From Desulfobulbaceae bacterium UBA2262 (lineage in GTDB: Bacteria; Desulfobacterota; Desulfobulbia; Desulfobulbales; Desulfurivibrionaceae), in NCBI GenBank assembly GCA_002347185.1, contig DDXK01000012.1, positions 1 through 24,668 of the forward strand: DNA of 24,668 bases, read 5' to 3'. A model generated the notes under the pieces. That model saw only the letters and a program-made list of their open reading frames with translations. It had not been told where the DNA came from and did no database searches. Positions 14,334 to 22,065 of the stretch are shown piece after piece; position 1 is the stretch's first letter, and every line of letters begins with the position of its first letter. The position numbers and the translations under genes were made by a program.

Positions 14334-14370
14334 ACAAAAAGCCGCACGCCCGGACTTACGGCGTCGCGGC
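14334..14370 (-). terminator. Rho-independent terminator of the secreted coiled-coil protein gene
   Basis: On the minus strand GCCGC-g-ACGCC (14370-14360) pairs with GGCGT-GCGGC (14350-14341) around a 9-base loop that contains the TAA stop. It is a 10-bp stem with one bulge, followed by TTTTTGTTT. Stem, loop and U-tract are all textbook, and the stem begins inside the last codons of the gene. Confidence 0.75.
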
Positions 14371-15084
14371 GGGTGTCTCCTCCCTGGCCGGCGGCTCCGG
14401 CAAGCTGGGCAAACTGGTCTGCCGGGGCCTGGGGAACTCCGGGAGGCTGTTGATCAGCTCCGGGCAGGCGGAGGCCTCGATGGCGGCCCGCTGGCGGTTG
14501 TATTCGGCAATGGCCCGGGTTTCCTCGCCGCAGAGCAGCAGAGCCCTTTCCCGGTCAAAGGGCTGGTTGGCGGCGAAGGGACTCTGCGCCAGGCGCGGCA
14601 GGTAGTCCCCACAGCCCTGCTCGGCCGGGTCGGCCTCGGCCGCGGAATTGTAGATGCCGACCAGGGCGTTGAATTCGTCGACCAGGAGGCGGTAGTCGGC
14701 GGTCTTTTGGGCGAAGGCCTCATGCAGGGCCTTGGACTCCGCAAGCATGCCATTGTAATGGTCCACAGCTTCCTGCTGCGAGCCCCCCTGCACGGTGAGC
14801 GTTTTCAGCGCCTCCAGCTGGGTGCGCATGGCGCGCAGGTTTTTCTCCTGCGCCTCGAGTTGCTGTTGGCGCTGGAGGAGCAGCTCTTTGCCCTGCTGGA
14901 GGTAGGACTGCAGGAAGTCGAAGAGGGCCTTGTGGTTGTTCTGGTAGATGGCGTGGGTGCTCAGAAAGCTTTCGGCCAGGGCGTTGCAGGATGAGTAGGT
15001 CTGGTTGGCGGCGGCGCCTGGGCGCGGCAGCAGAAGGGCAAGAAGGAGGGTGGCCGTCCCGATGAGTATGCCGAACTGGTTCAT
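14356..15084 (-). CDS. Secreted/periplasmic coiled-coil protein of unknown function
   Basis: I do not recognise a family for this 242-residue protein. It begins with a clear type I signal peptide (MNQFG, hydrophobic ILIGTATLLLALLL, cleavage after GAAA near residue 26). A long Gln/Glu/Leu-rich helix with coiled-coil character follows (about 50-145; LLLQRQQQLEAQEKNLRAMR), then a second helical part. Four cysteines remain after export (C33, C158, C185, C207), enough for two disulfides. The tail from about 215 is Pro-rich and disordered-looking. The frame stays open further upstream, but only the ATG at 15084 gives a credible signal peptide. Upstream lies the recombinase gene after a 133-base gap; downstream is a strong terminator, so it may be monocistronic. 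A cell-envelope scaffold role is a guess. Confidence 0.8.
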   Translation of the reverse strand: MNQFGILIGTATLLLALLLPRPGAAANQTYSSCNALAESFLSTHAIYQNNHKALFDFLQSYLQQGKELLLQRQQQLEAQEKNLRAMRTQLEALKTLTVQGGSQQEAVDHYNGMLAESKALHEAFAQKTADYRLLVDEFNALVGIYNSAAEADPAEQGCGDYLPRLAQSPFAANQPFDRERALLLCGEETRAIAEYNRQRAAIEASACPELINSLPEFPRPRQTSLPSLPEPPAREETPAATP

Positions 15085-15217
15085 GGCTGGACCTCTGGCA
15101 AGGCGGCGGAGCAGCGGCCCCGACCGGGATGTGATGAAATTGCTTGTCTGGTCACTGGTTGTACCGCAAAAAAAAAGGAAAGGCAAGCTGGGGAGGGCAG
15201 GAGCGGGAAAAATGGCG

Positions 15218-16207
15218 CTAGCCCCGCGGATGGAATTTCTGGTGCGCACTCTTGAGGCGCTCGGTGTCCACATGGGTGTAGATCTGGGTGGTGGCGATGT
15301 CGGCGTGGCCAAGCATCATCTGCACCGAACGGAGATCGGCGCCGTGGGCGAGCAGGTGGCTGGCAAAGGAGTGGCGGAGGACATGGGGGCTGATCGTCTT
15401 CGTGATGCCGGCCTGCCGGGCGGCCTGCTGGACGATTTGAAAGAAGCGCAGGCGGGTCATCGCCGTGCCCTGGCCGGTGACAAAGAGATAGTCGCTCCGC
15501 TTTTTCTTGAGGATGCGGGGCCGCGCCTCCTTGCTGTAAAGCTTGAGCCATTCCCGTGCCGCCTCCCCGAAGGGAACGAGCCGTTCCTTTGCACCCTTGC
15601 CGAAAACGCGCACATAGCCGCCGAGGATATTCAGGCCCGCCACCGGCAGATTGACCAGTTCGGAAACCCGCAGGCCTGTCGCGTAGAGCAGCTGGAGCAT
15701 GGCCTGATTCCGCAGGGCAAGGGGGTCCTTGTGGTCGGTGGGCGGAGCCAGCAGGCGGTCCACCTCGCTGATGCTGAGGACCTTCGGCAGCGGGCGGCCG
15801 GGCTTGGGCAGCGAGATGGTGGCGGAAGGGTCCGTCTCTATCTGTTTTTCAGCGAGGAGAAAGCGGCAGAAGCAACGGAGGGCGGAAACCCGGCGGGCGG
15901 TGCTGCGGTTGGAGATGCCCCGGTCATGGCACTTGCCCAGGTAGTCGCGCAGCTGTTTTGCGGTGAGCGCCCTCGGATCGTCCAGGTCGCGGACCTGGGG
16001 GGAGTTCAGAAAGGCGGTCAGATCCGCCCGGTAGGCGGCGATGGTGTTGGCGGCGAGGCGGCGTTCGGCGCCCAGATACTCCAGAAATTGGGCAAGGAGC
16101 GGGGCAAGGGGCGAAAACGCCCCGCCGGGCACTTGCGGGCAGAAAGGCGCCTGAGCCCTGGCGGAGCGTAAATTGTCGCGAGTGGTTGTTCCTCGGCGTT
16201 TGGGCAT
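15218..16207 (-). CDS. xerD: XerD-type tyrosine recombinase
   Basis: This 329-residue site-specific recombinase belongs to the XerC/XerD family, which resolves chromosome dimers at dif with FtsK. The N-terminal SAM-like core-binding domain covers about 32-120. The catalytic domain shows the complete set: R180 (ATGLRVSEL), the beta-hairpin lysine in GKGAKER (204-209), H275xxR278 (HVLRHSF), H301 (LGHADI) and the tyrosine nucleophile Y310 (TQIYTHV). It carries about 30 extra N-terminal residues compared with the usual 295-300. ATG 16207 has no Shine-Dalgarno sequence and follows the S21 stop by 18 bases, so it may be expressed by reinitiation. The housekeeping context and lack of nearby phage genes argue against a mobile-element integrase. 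XerC versus XerD cannot be fully settled by eye. Confidence 0.88.
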   Translation of the reverse strand: MPKRRGTTTRDNLRSARAQAPFCPQVPGGAFSPLAPLLAQFLEYLGAERRLAANTIAAYRADLTAFLNSPQVRDLDDPRALTAKQLRDYLGKCHDRGISNRSTARRVSALRCFCRFLLAEKQIETDPSATISLPKPGRPLPKVLSISEVDRLLAPPTDHKDPLALRNQAMLQLLYATGLRVSELVNLPVAGLNILGGYVRVFGKGAKERLVPFGEAAREWLKLYSKEARPRILKKKRSDYLFVTGQGTAMTRLRFFQIVQQAARQAGITKTISPHVLRHSFASHLLAHGADLRSVQMMLGHADIATTQIYTHVDTERLKSAHQKFHPRG

Positions 16208-16225
16208 GCGAGGAAGCGAGGGAGG

Positions 16226-16420
16226 CTAGTCGCGCTCCATCCGCATCATGAGCTTGCGGAGCTTGCGCTTGGATTCGGCCTGCTTGCGGCGGCGCTTGGC
16301 GCTCGGCTTTTCGTAGTACTCGCGGCGCTTCAGTTCCTTCTTCATGCCGTCGAGCTGCAGTTTCTTCTTGAGCAGCCGAATTGCCTGTTCGATATCTCCT
16401 CTTACCTCTACTTCGATCAT
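16226..16420 (-). CDS. rpsU: 30S ribosomal protein S21
   Basis: This 64-residue basic protein of the small ribosomal subunit is recognised by MIEVEVRGDIEQAIRLLKKK, RREYYEKPSAKRRRKQ and the KRKLRKLMMRME tail. S21 sits near the 3' end of 16S rRNA and helps recognition of the mRNA start region. The ATG at 16420 follows GGAGAAG; the frame is open further upstream but the family starts here. It has a strong promoter and a leader of about 125 bases with a hairpin, and is followed after 18 bases by xerD. Confidence 0.97.
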   Translation of the reverse strand: MIEVEVRGDIEQAIRLLKKKLQLDGMKKELKRREYYEKPSAKRRRKQAESKRKLRKLMMRMERD

Positions 16421-16498
16421 GACTTCTCCAGTGTGCGGTTGCAGTCTCGGGTTATTCCGCGCGCCTGATCCGGAAAACTGGGCTGGCGCAACGGTTTC

Positions 16499-16524
16499 TG
16501 GCGGCACGGCGAGGCGCGCCGCCA
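16499..16524 (-). other. Hairpin in the rpsU 5' leader
   Basis: A perfect 7-bp stem (TGGCGGC at 16499-16505, GCCGCCA at 16518-16524) with a 12-base GC-rich loop lies in the transcribed leader, about 80 bases before the S21 ATG. It may serve ribosomal-protein leader control or simple stability; the sequence alone does not tell. Confidence 0.45.
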
Positions 16525-16551
16525 AAGCATTGGTATTTTCGGTAAACCGAC

Positions 16552-16581
16552 TATATAGACCATGGGCTGTCGGCTTGTCAA
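16552..16581 (-). promoter_or_regulatory. Sigma-70 promoter of rpsU-xerD
   Basis: On the minus strand a perfect TTGACA (16581-16576) and TATATA (16557-16552) are 18 bases apart. The -35 box contains the TGA stop codon of the upstream kinase gene (16580-16578), so the two transcription units abut with no spare DNA. Confidence 0.7.
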
Positions 16582-19340
16582 ATGTTTTTTTGTCCGGAGG
16601 CGGGCCCGGGGGAGAGCTGCTGACGCAGGAGGCGGATCAGGTCGTCGAGCAGAAAGGGCTTGGCCATGACCCCGGAAAATCCGTACCTCCGGTAGTCGGC
16701 CATGACCGGATCCTCGGAATAGCCGCTGGAAACCACGACCCTGGCGGCGGGATCCAGGGCGAGGATCCTGCCCACCGCCTCCTTGCCCCCCATGCCGCCC
16801 GGGATGGTGAGGTCCATGATCACCAGGTCGAAGGGGCGGCCGGCGGCCAGGGCTTCCTGATAGGCGGCGATGGCCTGGTCCCCTTCCGTGACCATGGTTG
16901 CCTGGTGACCGAGATGGGCCAGCATGCTGCCGGCGATATCCCGGACCATCTCCTCGTCGTCCATGACCAGAATCCTGGCTCCACCGCCTTTCTCCTCCGG
17001 CGCCGGGGCGACGGCGGCGGCCGGTTCTTCCCCCGGCCCGCTGGCCGGGAGCAGGATGGTGAAGATGGTGCCGGTGCCGGGCGTGGAGGCGACCTCGATG
17101 CTGCCCTCGTGCTTGGCGATGATGGAATGGCAGATGGAAAGGCCCAGGCCGGAACCTTCCTTCTTGGTGCTGAAGTAAGGCTCGAAGATATAGGCAAGCT
17201 GTTCCGGGGGAATTCCGGGCCCTGTGTCGCGGATGCTGATGGCCACGACGCGGTCGCCTTCCCGGCCGGGCGCGGCGGGCGCCTGTTCCCGGTTCTGGCA
17301 GGCGATGAAGAGTTCGCCGCCATCCTCCATGGCCTGCCGGGCGTTGAGGACCAGGTTCTGGATCACCTGACTCAGCTGCCCCTGGTCGGCATTCACCAGC
17401 CAGAGGTCATCGGGGATCTCGAAATGACAGATGATCGGGCTGCCGCGCAGAGTGAAGCTGGCCGAATCCCGGAGTAGAGCGGCGATGGAGCCCAGGCTGC
17501 GGATTGGCGCCCCGCCCTTGGCGAAGGTGAGCAGCTGCAGGGTCAGATCCCGGGCGCGCAGGCAGCCGCGGTTTGCCTCCCGCAGGAGCTTGCCGGCCTG
17601 GTGGTCGGTCGGGAGCAGGGTGGCGGCGAGTTCGAGATTGCCGAGGATGGCGGCGAGGAGGTTGTTGAAATCGTGGGCGATGCCGGCGGCGAGCACCCCA
17701 ACGGCTTCGAGCTTTTTGATCTTGAGCAGCTCCTGTTCGGTACGCAGGCGGGCACTGATGTCCCTGAAGACGATGACCATGCCCTGGTTCTTGCCTTCCG
17801 GGTCGAGGAGGGGGGCGGTCTGGGCGGTGATCTGCCGCTGTTCGCCGCCGCGGGCGCGGAGTTCGAGCTGCATCTCGGCGGTCTGGCCGGGGGGGGCCGG
17901 GGGGCAGGAGAAGGCCGTGCCGCTGCGCGGGTCCACCGCCTGGAAAACCAGGGCCAGGGGTTGGGCGATGGCCTCTTCCTGGCGCCAGCCGCTCAATTTT
18001 TCCGCCACCGGGTTCAGCAGGGTGACGCGGCCCGCCGGATCGGTGGTGATGACGCCGTCGGCAATGCTGCGCAGGGTGACGGCCAGCCGTTCCGTTTCCG
18101 TCAGCAGGGCCGCCTCGGCCCGCTTGCGCGCCTCGATGTCGCGGACCACGGCGATGATGTAGCGGTGGTTGCGGAACTCGGTGAGCCTGAGGGCCACCTC
18201 GACCCAGAAGGCCTCGCCGTTCTTGCGCCTGGCCAGCCAGGGAAAGAGCTGCGGCCCAACCGTCATGGCGGCCACGATTTTTTCCTGCGCCTCCGCCTGG
18301 CCGTAAGGGGCCTCGCCGGCGCTGAAGGCGGCCACCGGCAGGGAGCGGGCCTCTTCGGCGCTGTAGCCGTACATCTCGCTGGTGGCGCGGTTGATGTCGA
18401 GGATCCGCCCGCTGGCGGCATCGTGGATGAAGATCGCCTCGCTGGGGGCGTTGAAAATCTCCCGGTAGCGCTCCTCGCTTTCCTGCAGGCGGGACACCGC
18501 CTGGTCCAGCTCCGCCTCCCGCTTTCTGATTACCTGGAGCTGGCGGCCGGTTTCCTGCATCTCCCGGCGCAGGGAGGCCACCATGGCCAGCAGGTCGTCC
18601 CGGAGCCGGCCCAGCTCCAGGATGAAGGTGCCGGGCAGGGGAGCGGCGTGGTCGCCTTGGCGGACGCGGGTGGCGAAGTCGGTGAGCAGGATGAGCGGGG
18701 AGATGAGATAGCGCTGGAATACGGCGGTGAAGAGCGCGGCGATGCCGATGGCCAGGGCGAGGATCAGCAGATGGATGGAGAAGAGGAGGGTCTTGGGGGC
18801 AAAGAGCTCGTTGCGGTCGATGCCGATCCCCACATGGCTCTCCCAGGGCGGGTAGTAGCGGATGGCGGCCAGGCGGACGCCTTGCGTGCTCTTGTAGCGC
18901 AAAAGCCCCTGTTGATGGGTGCGCAGGGCCTGCAGGAAGTCGGGAAAGCCGGGGGCCGCGCTGCTCGCGAAGACCGAGGAAAGGAGGATGGCGCCGTCGC
19001 GGCGGATGACGAAGACGCTGCCGCTTTTCCGGTAGCGAAAGTCGGCGAAGTCGGCCAGGGCCTCCTGGAAGATCTCCTGGCGGTGCTCTTCGCTGTCTTC
19101 CAGGCCGACCCGCTGGAGGCGTTCGTAGCGGAGGTCGACGGGGTGCAGGAGTATTTCGAGTTTTTCGGTGAGGATTTCGGCCCCGAAGCGGGAGATCAGC
19201 GAGTCGAGCAGGTAGCCGCCGGCAAGCAGGGGCGGCGCCGACAGAAGGAGGACCAGCACCGCCATGGCCAGCAGGAAGAGGGAGCGCACCGAGCGCAGGG
19301 CCTCGGGTTTGTGGTCGCGGTCTGGGGGGGCGGCCGGCAT
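16578..19340 (-). CDS. Membrane hybrid histidine kinase (sensor, HAMP, PAS-PAS, kinase, receiver)
   Basis: This 920-residue inner-membrane kinase has transmembrane segments at about 20-42 and 184-206 flanking a periplasmic, Cache-like sensor region. HAMP (about 207-260), a coiled segment and two PAS domains (about 290-400 and 415-530) follow. HisKA carries phospho-acceptor H556 (GIAHDFNN). The HATPase domain shows the N box (N662/N666), D705 (DTGPGI) and GSGLGLS (729-735). The C-terminal receiver has D794/D795, phospho-acceptor D843 (IMDLTIPGGMGG) and K894. The AHDFNN type of H-box is common in deltaproteobacterial kinases. No output domain is present, so phosphate presumably passes on to another protein not in the window. 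It lies 12 bases after the ABC-type binding-protein gene, suggesting that the binding protein presents a ligand to the kinase. Confidence 0.93.
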   Translation of the reverse strand: MPAAPPDRDHKPEALRSVRSLFLLAMAVLVLLLSAPPLLAGGYLLDSLISRFGAEILTEKLEILLHPVDLRYERLQRVGLEDSEEHRQEIFQEALADFADFRYRKSGSVFVIRRDGAILLSSVFASSAAPGFPDFLQALRTHQQGLLRYKSTQGVRLAAIRYYPPWESHVGIGIDRNELFAPKTLLFSIHLLILALAIGIAALFTAVFQRYLISPLILLTDFATRVRQGDHAAPLPGTFILELGRLRDDLLAMVASLRREMQETGRQLQVIRKREAELDQAVSRLQESEERYREIFNAPSEAIFIHDAASGRILDINRATSEMYGYSAEEARSLPVAAFSAGEAPYGQAEAQEKIVAAMTVGPQLFPWLARRKNGEAFWVEVALRLTEFRNHRYIIAVVRDIEARKRAEAALLTETERLAVTLRSIADGVITTDPAGRVTLLNPVAEKLSGWRQEEAIAQPLALVFQAVDPRSGTAFSCPPAPPGQTAEMQLELRARGGEQRQITAQTAPLLDPEGKNQGMVIVFRDISARLRTEQELLKIKKLEAVGVLAAGIAHDFNNLLAAILGNLELAATLLPTDHQAGKLLREANRGCLRARDLTLQLLTFAKGGAPIRSLGSIAALLRDSASFTLRGSPIICHFEIPDDLWLVNADQGQLSQVIQNLVLNARQAMEDGGELFIACQNREQAPAAPGREGDRVVAISIRDTGPGIPPEQLAYIFEPYFSTKKEGSGLGLSICHSIIAKHEGSIEVASTPGTGTIFTILLPASGPGEEPAAAVAPAPEEKGGGARILVMDDEEMVRDIAGSMLAHLGHQATMVTEGDQAIAAYQEALAAGRPFDLVIMDLTIPGGMGGKEAVGRILALDPAARVVVSSGYSEDPVMADYRRYGFSGVMAKPFLLDDLIRLLRQQLSPGPASGQKNI

Positions 19341-19352
19341 CGACGATGTCCT

Positions 19353-20399
19353 CTATTTGATTACCAGGTCCACGGCTTCCACGGCGCCGAAGGGCACCTT
19401 GAGGGCAAGGCGCCGGGCGTTGCGCAGGTCAACAAAGGTCAGCTGTCTGGCGGGCTGGGGCGGCATGGCGGCGATGGCAGTGCGGCCGCTGAGGATGTCG
19501 GCCGCCATCCGGGCGGCCTGCTCGCCGCAGGAGGGAAAGGAATTGAAGAGACCCGCCACGGTGTTCCCCCCCTTCGTGAAGGCGGCAATTTCCCCGGGCT
19601 CGATGTCCAGGGTATAGGAGGTGATCTGGGGCAGGCCGCTCTCCAGGAGGGCCGCCCGGTGCTGGGTGGCGCCGACGATGCCGCCGAAGGCCTCTATCCG
19701 GAGCTGGCGGAGCTGGGCCAGCACCGGGGCTGCTCCGCCACTCAGGTCGAGGAAGTGGAGGGTGATGCCGTAACGCGCCTCGGGCGGCAGCCGCTGATAG
19801 GCGGCCAGATAGGAGGCATCCGCCGGGATGCGCGAATCGTAGACATAGGCATAGTGGCGGAGGCCGGGGATGACGAGTTTGGCGAGGCGCAGCACCTTTT
19901 CGGGCGGATACATGAGATAGATACCGGAGAGGTTTGTCTCCGGCGCCCTGGTGAGGGAGGGCAGCATGGAAAGCGCCACCGATTCCAGCACCGGCACGAA
20001 GAGCTGCGGGATGCCGCTCTCCTTGAGAAGCGGCCGCGCCACCATGGAAACCCAGCCGCAGGTGACAAAGAGGTCGGTGCTTGCCTTGTAGCGCTCCACG
20101 GCGGCGACCACTTCGGGGGCGGACTCCTCGCCGGCCGATTTGGTGAGCACGTCGATGTAGCGTATCTTTTCGCCCTCAGAAAAGCCGAGGCGGGCCATGG
20201 TTTCGCGGAAGGCTTGCATTTGGCCGCGGAAATGGTTCGGCTCGATGGGGTAGCGGATGAAGACCACCTGTTTGCCCGGCTCCTCTCCGGCCGCCGCCGG
20301 CAGGGCCTGCCAGCAGAGCAGGAAGAGGAGCAGGAGCAGCCAGGCCCTCAGGGTCTGGGCCGGGGCGGCGGTCGGGGGGAAGGATTCCTGGCGGGACAT
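19353..20399 (-). CDS. ABC-type substrate-binding protein (ABC_sub_bind family)
   Basis: This 348-residue periplasmic protein has a signal peptide (hydrophobic LLLLLFLLCWQALPAAA at about 20-36, likely cleaved after AAA) and a two-lobed binding fold of the ABC_sub_bind/TrpX-like family (VVFIRYPIEPNHFRGQMQAF; a central strand VTCGWVSMVARPLL; and TNLSGIYLMYPPEKVLRLAKLVIPG). No permease or ATPase gene accompanies it. The next gene is a membrane hybrid kinase, so it more likely serves as a ligand-binding co-sensor than as part of a transporter. ATG 20399 follows GAGGAA; the frame extends upstream, but the signal peptide supports this start. Ligand unknown: relatives bind amino acids, nucleoside-like compounds or other small molecules. 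Confidence 0.85.
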   Translation of the reverse strand: MSRQESFPPTAAPAQTLRAWLLLLLFLLCWQALPAAAGEEPGKQVVFIRYPIEPNHFRGQMQAFRETMARLGFSEGEKIRYIDVLTKSAGEESAPEVVAAVERYKASTDLFVTCGWVSMVARPLLKESGIPQLFVPVLESVALSMLPSLTRAPETNLSGIYLMYPPEKVLRLAKLVIPGLRHYAYVYDSRIPADASYLAAYQRLPPEARYGITLHFLDLSGGAAPVLAQLRQLRIEAFGGIVGATQHRAALLESGLPQITSYTLDIEPGEIAAFTKGGNTVAGLFNSFPSCGEQAARMAADILSGRTAIAAMPPQPARQLTFVDLRNARRLALKVPFGAVEAVDLVIK

Positions 20400-20462
20400 G
20401 CGTTCCTCATCGTGGTGGGCCTGGCCCCGGGCCGGACCCGGGAAGGAAAGTCGACGCAGACA

Positions 20463-20492
20463 AGAATAGCACGGGGGCGCGGAGCGTGGCAA
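20463..20492 (-). promoter_or_regulatory. Putative promoter of the binding protein-kinase pair
   Basis: On the minus strand TTGCCA (20492-20487) and TATTCT (20468-20463) are 18 bases apart, in the 110-base gap before the binding-protein gene. This gives a leader of about 57 bases. Confidence 0.5.
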
Positions 20493-20509
20493 GCGTCGCC
20501 CGGTGGAAT

Positions 20510-21895
20510 TCATGCAGAAATGTCGGGGAAGATCTTGCCGGGGTTGAGGATGTTTTTCGGGTCGAAAAGGGCCTTGATCTCCCGCATCAGCTGCAGGGTG
20601 GCCTGGTCGATTTCCTGCGGCAGGAAAGCGGCCTTGGTGATTCCCACCCCGTGTTCGCCGGAGAGGGTGCCGCCCAGGCGGAGCACTTCGGCGAAAAGGC
20701 GCGCCTTGGCGAGTTCCGCCGCTGCCGTCTCCCTCGGATTCTCCCTGTCCAGCATGATATTGACGTGGATATTGCCGTCGCCGGCATGGCCGAAGGTGAA
20801 GACCGGCAGGCCCAGTTCCCCGGCCAGGGTCTCGGTGCAGGCCACCAGTTCCGGGATGCGGGAGCGGGGCACCACCACATCCTCGCTCATCTTGTGCGGC
20901 CTGAGGCTGAAGGCGGCCGGGGAAACAGCGCGGCGCGCCGCCCAGAGCCGTTCCGTCTCGCGGCTCTCCGCCGCCGCGCGGATTTCGATTATACCAGGCC
21001 GGGTGGCGAGAAAGGCCTTGAGCTGCTCGCCCTCTTGCCGTACGGCCTCCTGTTCCCCATCGAATTCAAGGAGGAGCAGGGCGTGGCAGGCGTCGGGCAG
21101 CGGTGCGGGCAGTTTGTCCGCCACGATGGAGAGGGCGGTCCGGTCAAGGTATTCCAGGGTGCAGGGGGTGTGGCGTGACAGGATGGCCGTGACCAGCCGG
21201 GTCGCCTCCTCCATGCCCTGGCAGAGGATCAGGAAGGTGGCGCGGCTGGCCGGCGCCGGCAGCAGCCGGAGGATGATCCTGGTGATGACCGCCAGGGTTC
21301 CCTCGGAGCCGACCAGCAGGCGGGTGAGGTCGTAGCCCATCACCCCCTTGGCCGTGCTCACCCCGGTATGGATGACGCGGCCGTCGGGCAGCACCGCCTC
21401 CAGGCCGAGAACGTAATCGCGGGTCACCCCGTACTTGACCGCGCTGGGGCCGCCTGCGCATTCGGCCACATTGCCGCCCAGGGTGCAGAAGTGAAGGCTG
21501 GCCGGGTCCGGCGGGTAGTAGAGGCCGAGGCGGGAGACCGCTTCCCTGAATTCGCCGGTGATGACCCCCGGTTCGACCACGGCGGTCTGGTTGTCGGGGT
21601 CGATCTCCAGGATGCGGTTCAGGCGTTGCATGGCCAGGACCAGACCGCCGGCCGTGGGCAGCGAGCCGCCGGTCATGCCGCTGCCCGCGCCGCGCGGGAC
21701 CACGGCAAAGGGGGTTGCCGCGGCAAGGGCCATGATGCGGCTGACCTCCTCGGTGGAGGCGGGAAAGGCCACGGCGGTCGGGAGAAATTCCCTGCCGCTG
21801 CCGTCGTAGGAGTAGCAGGCCAGTTCCTCGAGCGAGGTGGTCAGCCGGTCCGCCCCCACGATCTGGCGTAATGCGTCGATGGTCGCCGCGTTCAC
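20510..21895 (-). CDS. FAD-linked glycolate/D-lactate dehydrogenase, GlcD type
   Basis: This 461-residue flavoprotein of the GlcD/D-lactate dehydrogenase family oxidises a 2-hydroxyacid. The PCMH FAD-binding domain covers about 35-215, with PRGAGSGMTGGSLP, LHFCTLGGNVAECAGGPSAVKYG and GYDLTRLLVGSEGTLAVIT. The C-terminal domain has the FGHAGDGNIHVN and GTLSGEHGVGITK motifs expected around the active site and metal. In anaerobes this enzyme usually feeds electrons through an FeS partner (GlcF/LutA-like), but none is adjacent: upstream is the divergent ddl, downstream the binding-protein gene. The start is GTG at 21895, with AGGA very close and AAGGAG 11 bases away. D-lactate and glycolate are the likeliest substrates; the choice is not resolved. 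Confidence 0.9.
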   Translation of the reverse strand: MNAATIDALRQIVGADRLTTSLEELACYSYDGSGREFLPTAVAFPASTEEVSRIMALAAATPFAVVPRGAGSGMTGGSLPTAGGLVLAMQRLNRILEIDPDNQTAVVEPGVITGEFREAVSRLGLYYPPDPASLHFCTLGGNVAECAGGPSAVKYGVTRDYVLGLEAVLPDGRVIHTGVSTAKGVMGYDLTRLLVGSEGTLAVITRIILRLLPAPASRATFLILCQGMEEATRLVTAILSRHTPCTLEYLDRTALSIVADKLPAPLPDACHALLLLEFDGEQEAVRQEGEQLKAFLATRPGIIEIRAAAESRETERLWAARRAVSPAAFSLRPHKMSEDVVVPRSRIPELVACTETLAGELGLPVFTFGHAGDGNIHVNIMLDRENPRETAAAELAKARLFAEVLRLGGTLSGEHGVGITKAAFLPQEIDQATLQLMREIKALFDPKNILNPGKIFPDISA

Positions 21896-21969
21896 TGTCC
21901 TGGCTGCTCCTTGTCGGGGAGGGTTTCTGGGCTGGGAAGGAAAAATCCCTACAAAACAGACGGGGAACC

Positions 21970-21976
21970 TATTATA
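21970..21976. promoter_or_regulatory. Bidirectional -10-like element between glcD-type gene and ddl
   Basis: TATTAT on the plus strand (21970-21975) and a perfect TATAAT on the minus strand (21976-21971) share the same AT-rich heptamer in the divergent gap. Neither direction has a convincing -35 box, so use by one or both genes is uncertain. Confidence 0.35.
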
Positions 21977-21991
21977 AGGGAGATGGCTTTC

Positions 21992-22028
21992 GTGCCGGCC
22001 GGGAGCTTTTTCCTGACCGCCGGCGCAC
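21992..22028 (+). other. Hairpin in the ddl 5' leader
   Basis: GTGCCGGC (21992-21999) pairs with GCCGGCGCAC (22019-22028) with a two-base bulge, and contains a T-rich loop. It ends 37 bases before the ddl ATG. Function unknown. Confidence 0.4.
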
Positions 22029-22065
22029 CCTTTCAGTTGAGTACGAAAATAATCGGAAAAAAGCT

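Noticed and set aside
15160..15175. A run of nine T on the minus strand after xerD as a terminator
   Set aside because: The preceding sequence is pyrimidine-rich with no stem that I can fold, so a terminator is not supported.
15218..16207. The tyrosine recombinase as an integrase of a genomic island
   Set aside because: It lies directly behind rpsU and matches XerD. I see no att-like repeats, tRNA, phage genes or foreign cargo around it.
17601..21335. A 1244-codon plus-strand open frame across the kinase, the binding protein and part of the flavoprotein gene
   Set aside because: It spans three well-supported genes on the other strand and two intergenic gaps, with Gly/Glu/Gln-rich sequence and no motif; an artefact of base composition.
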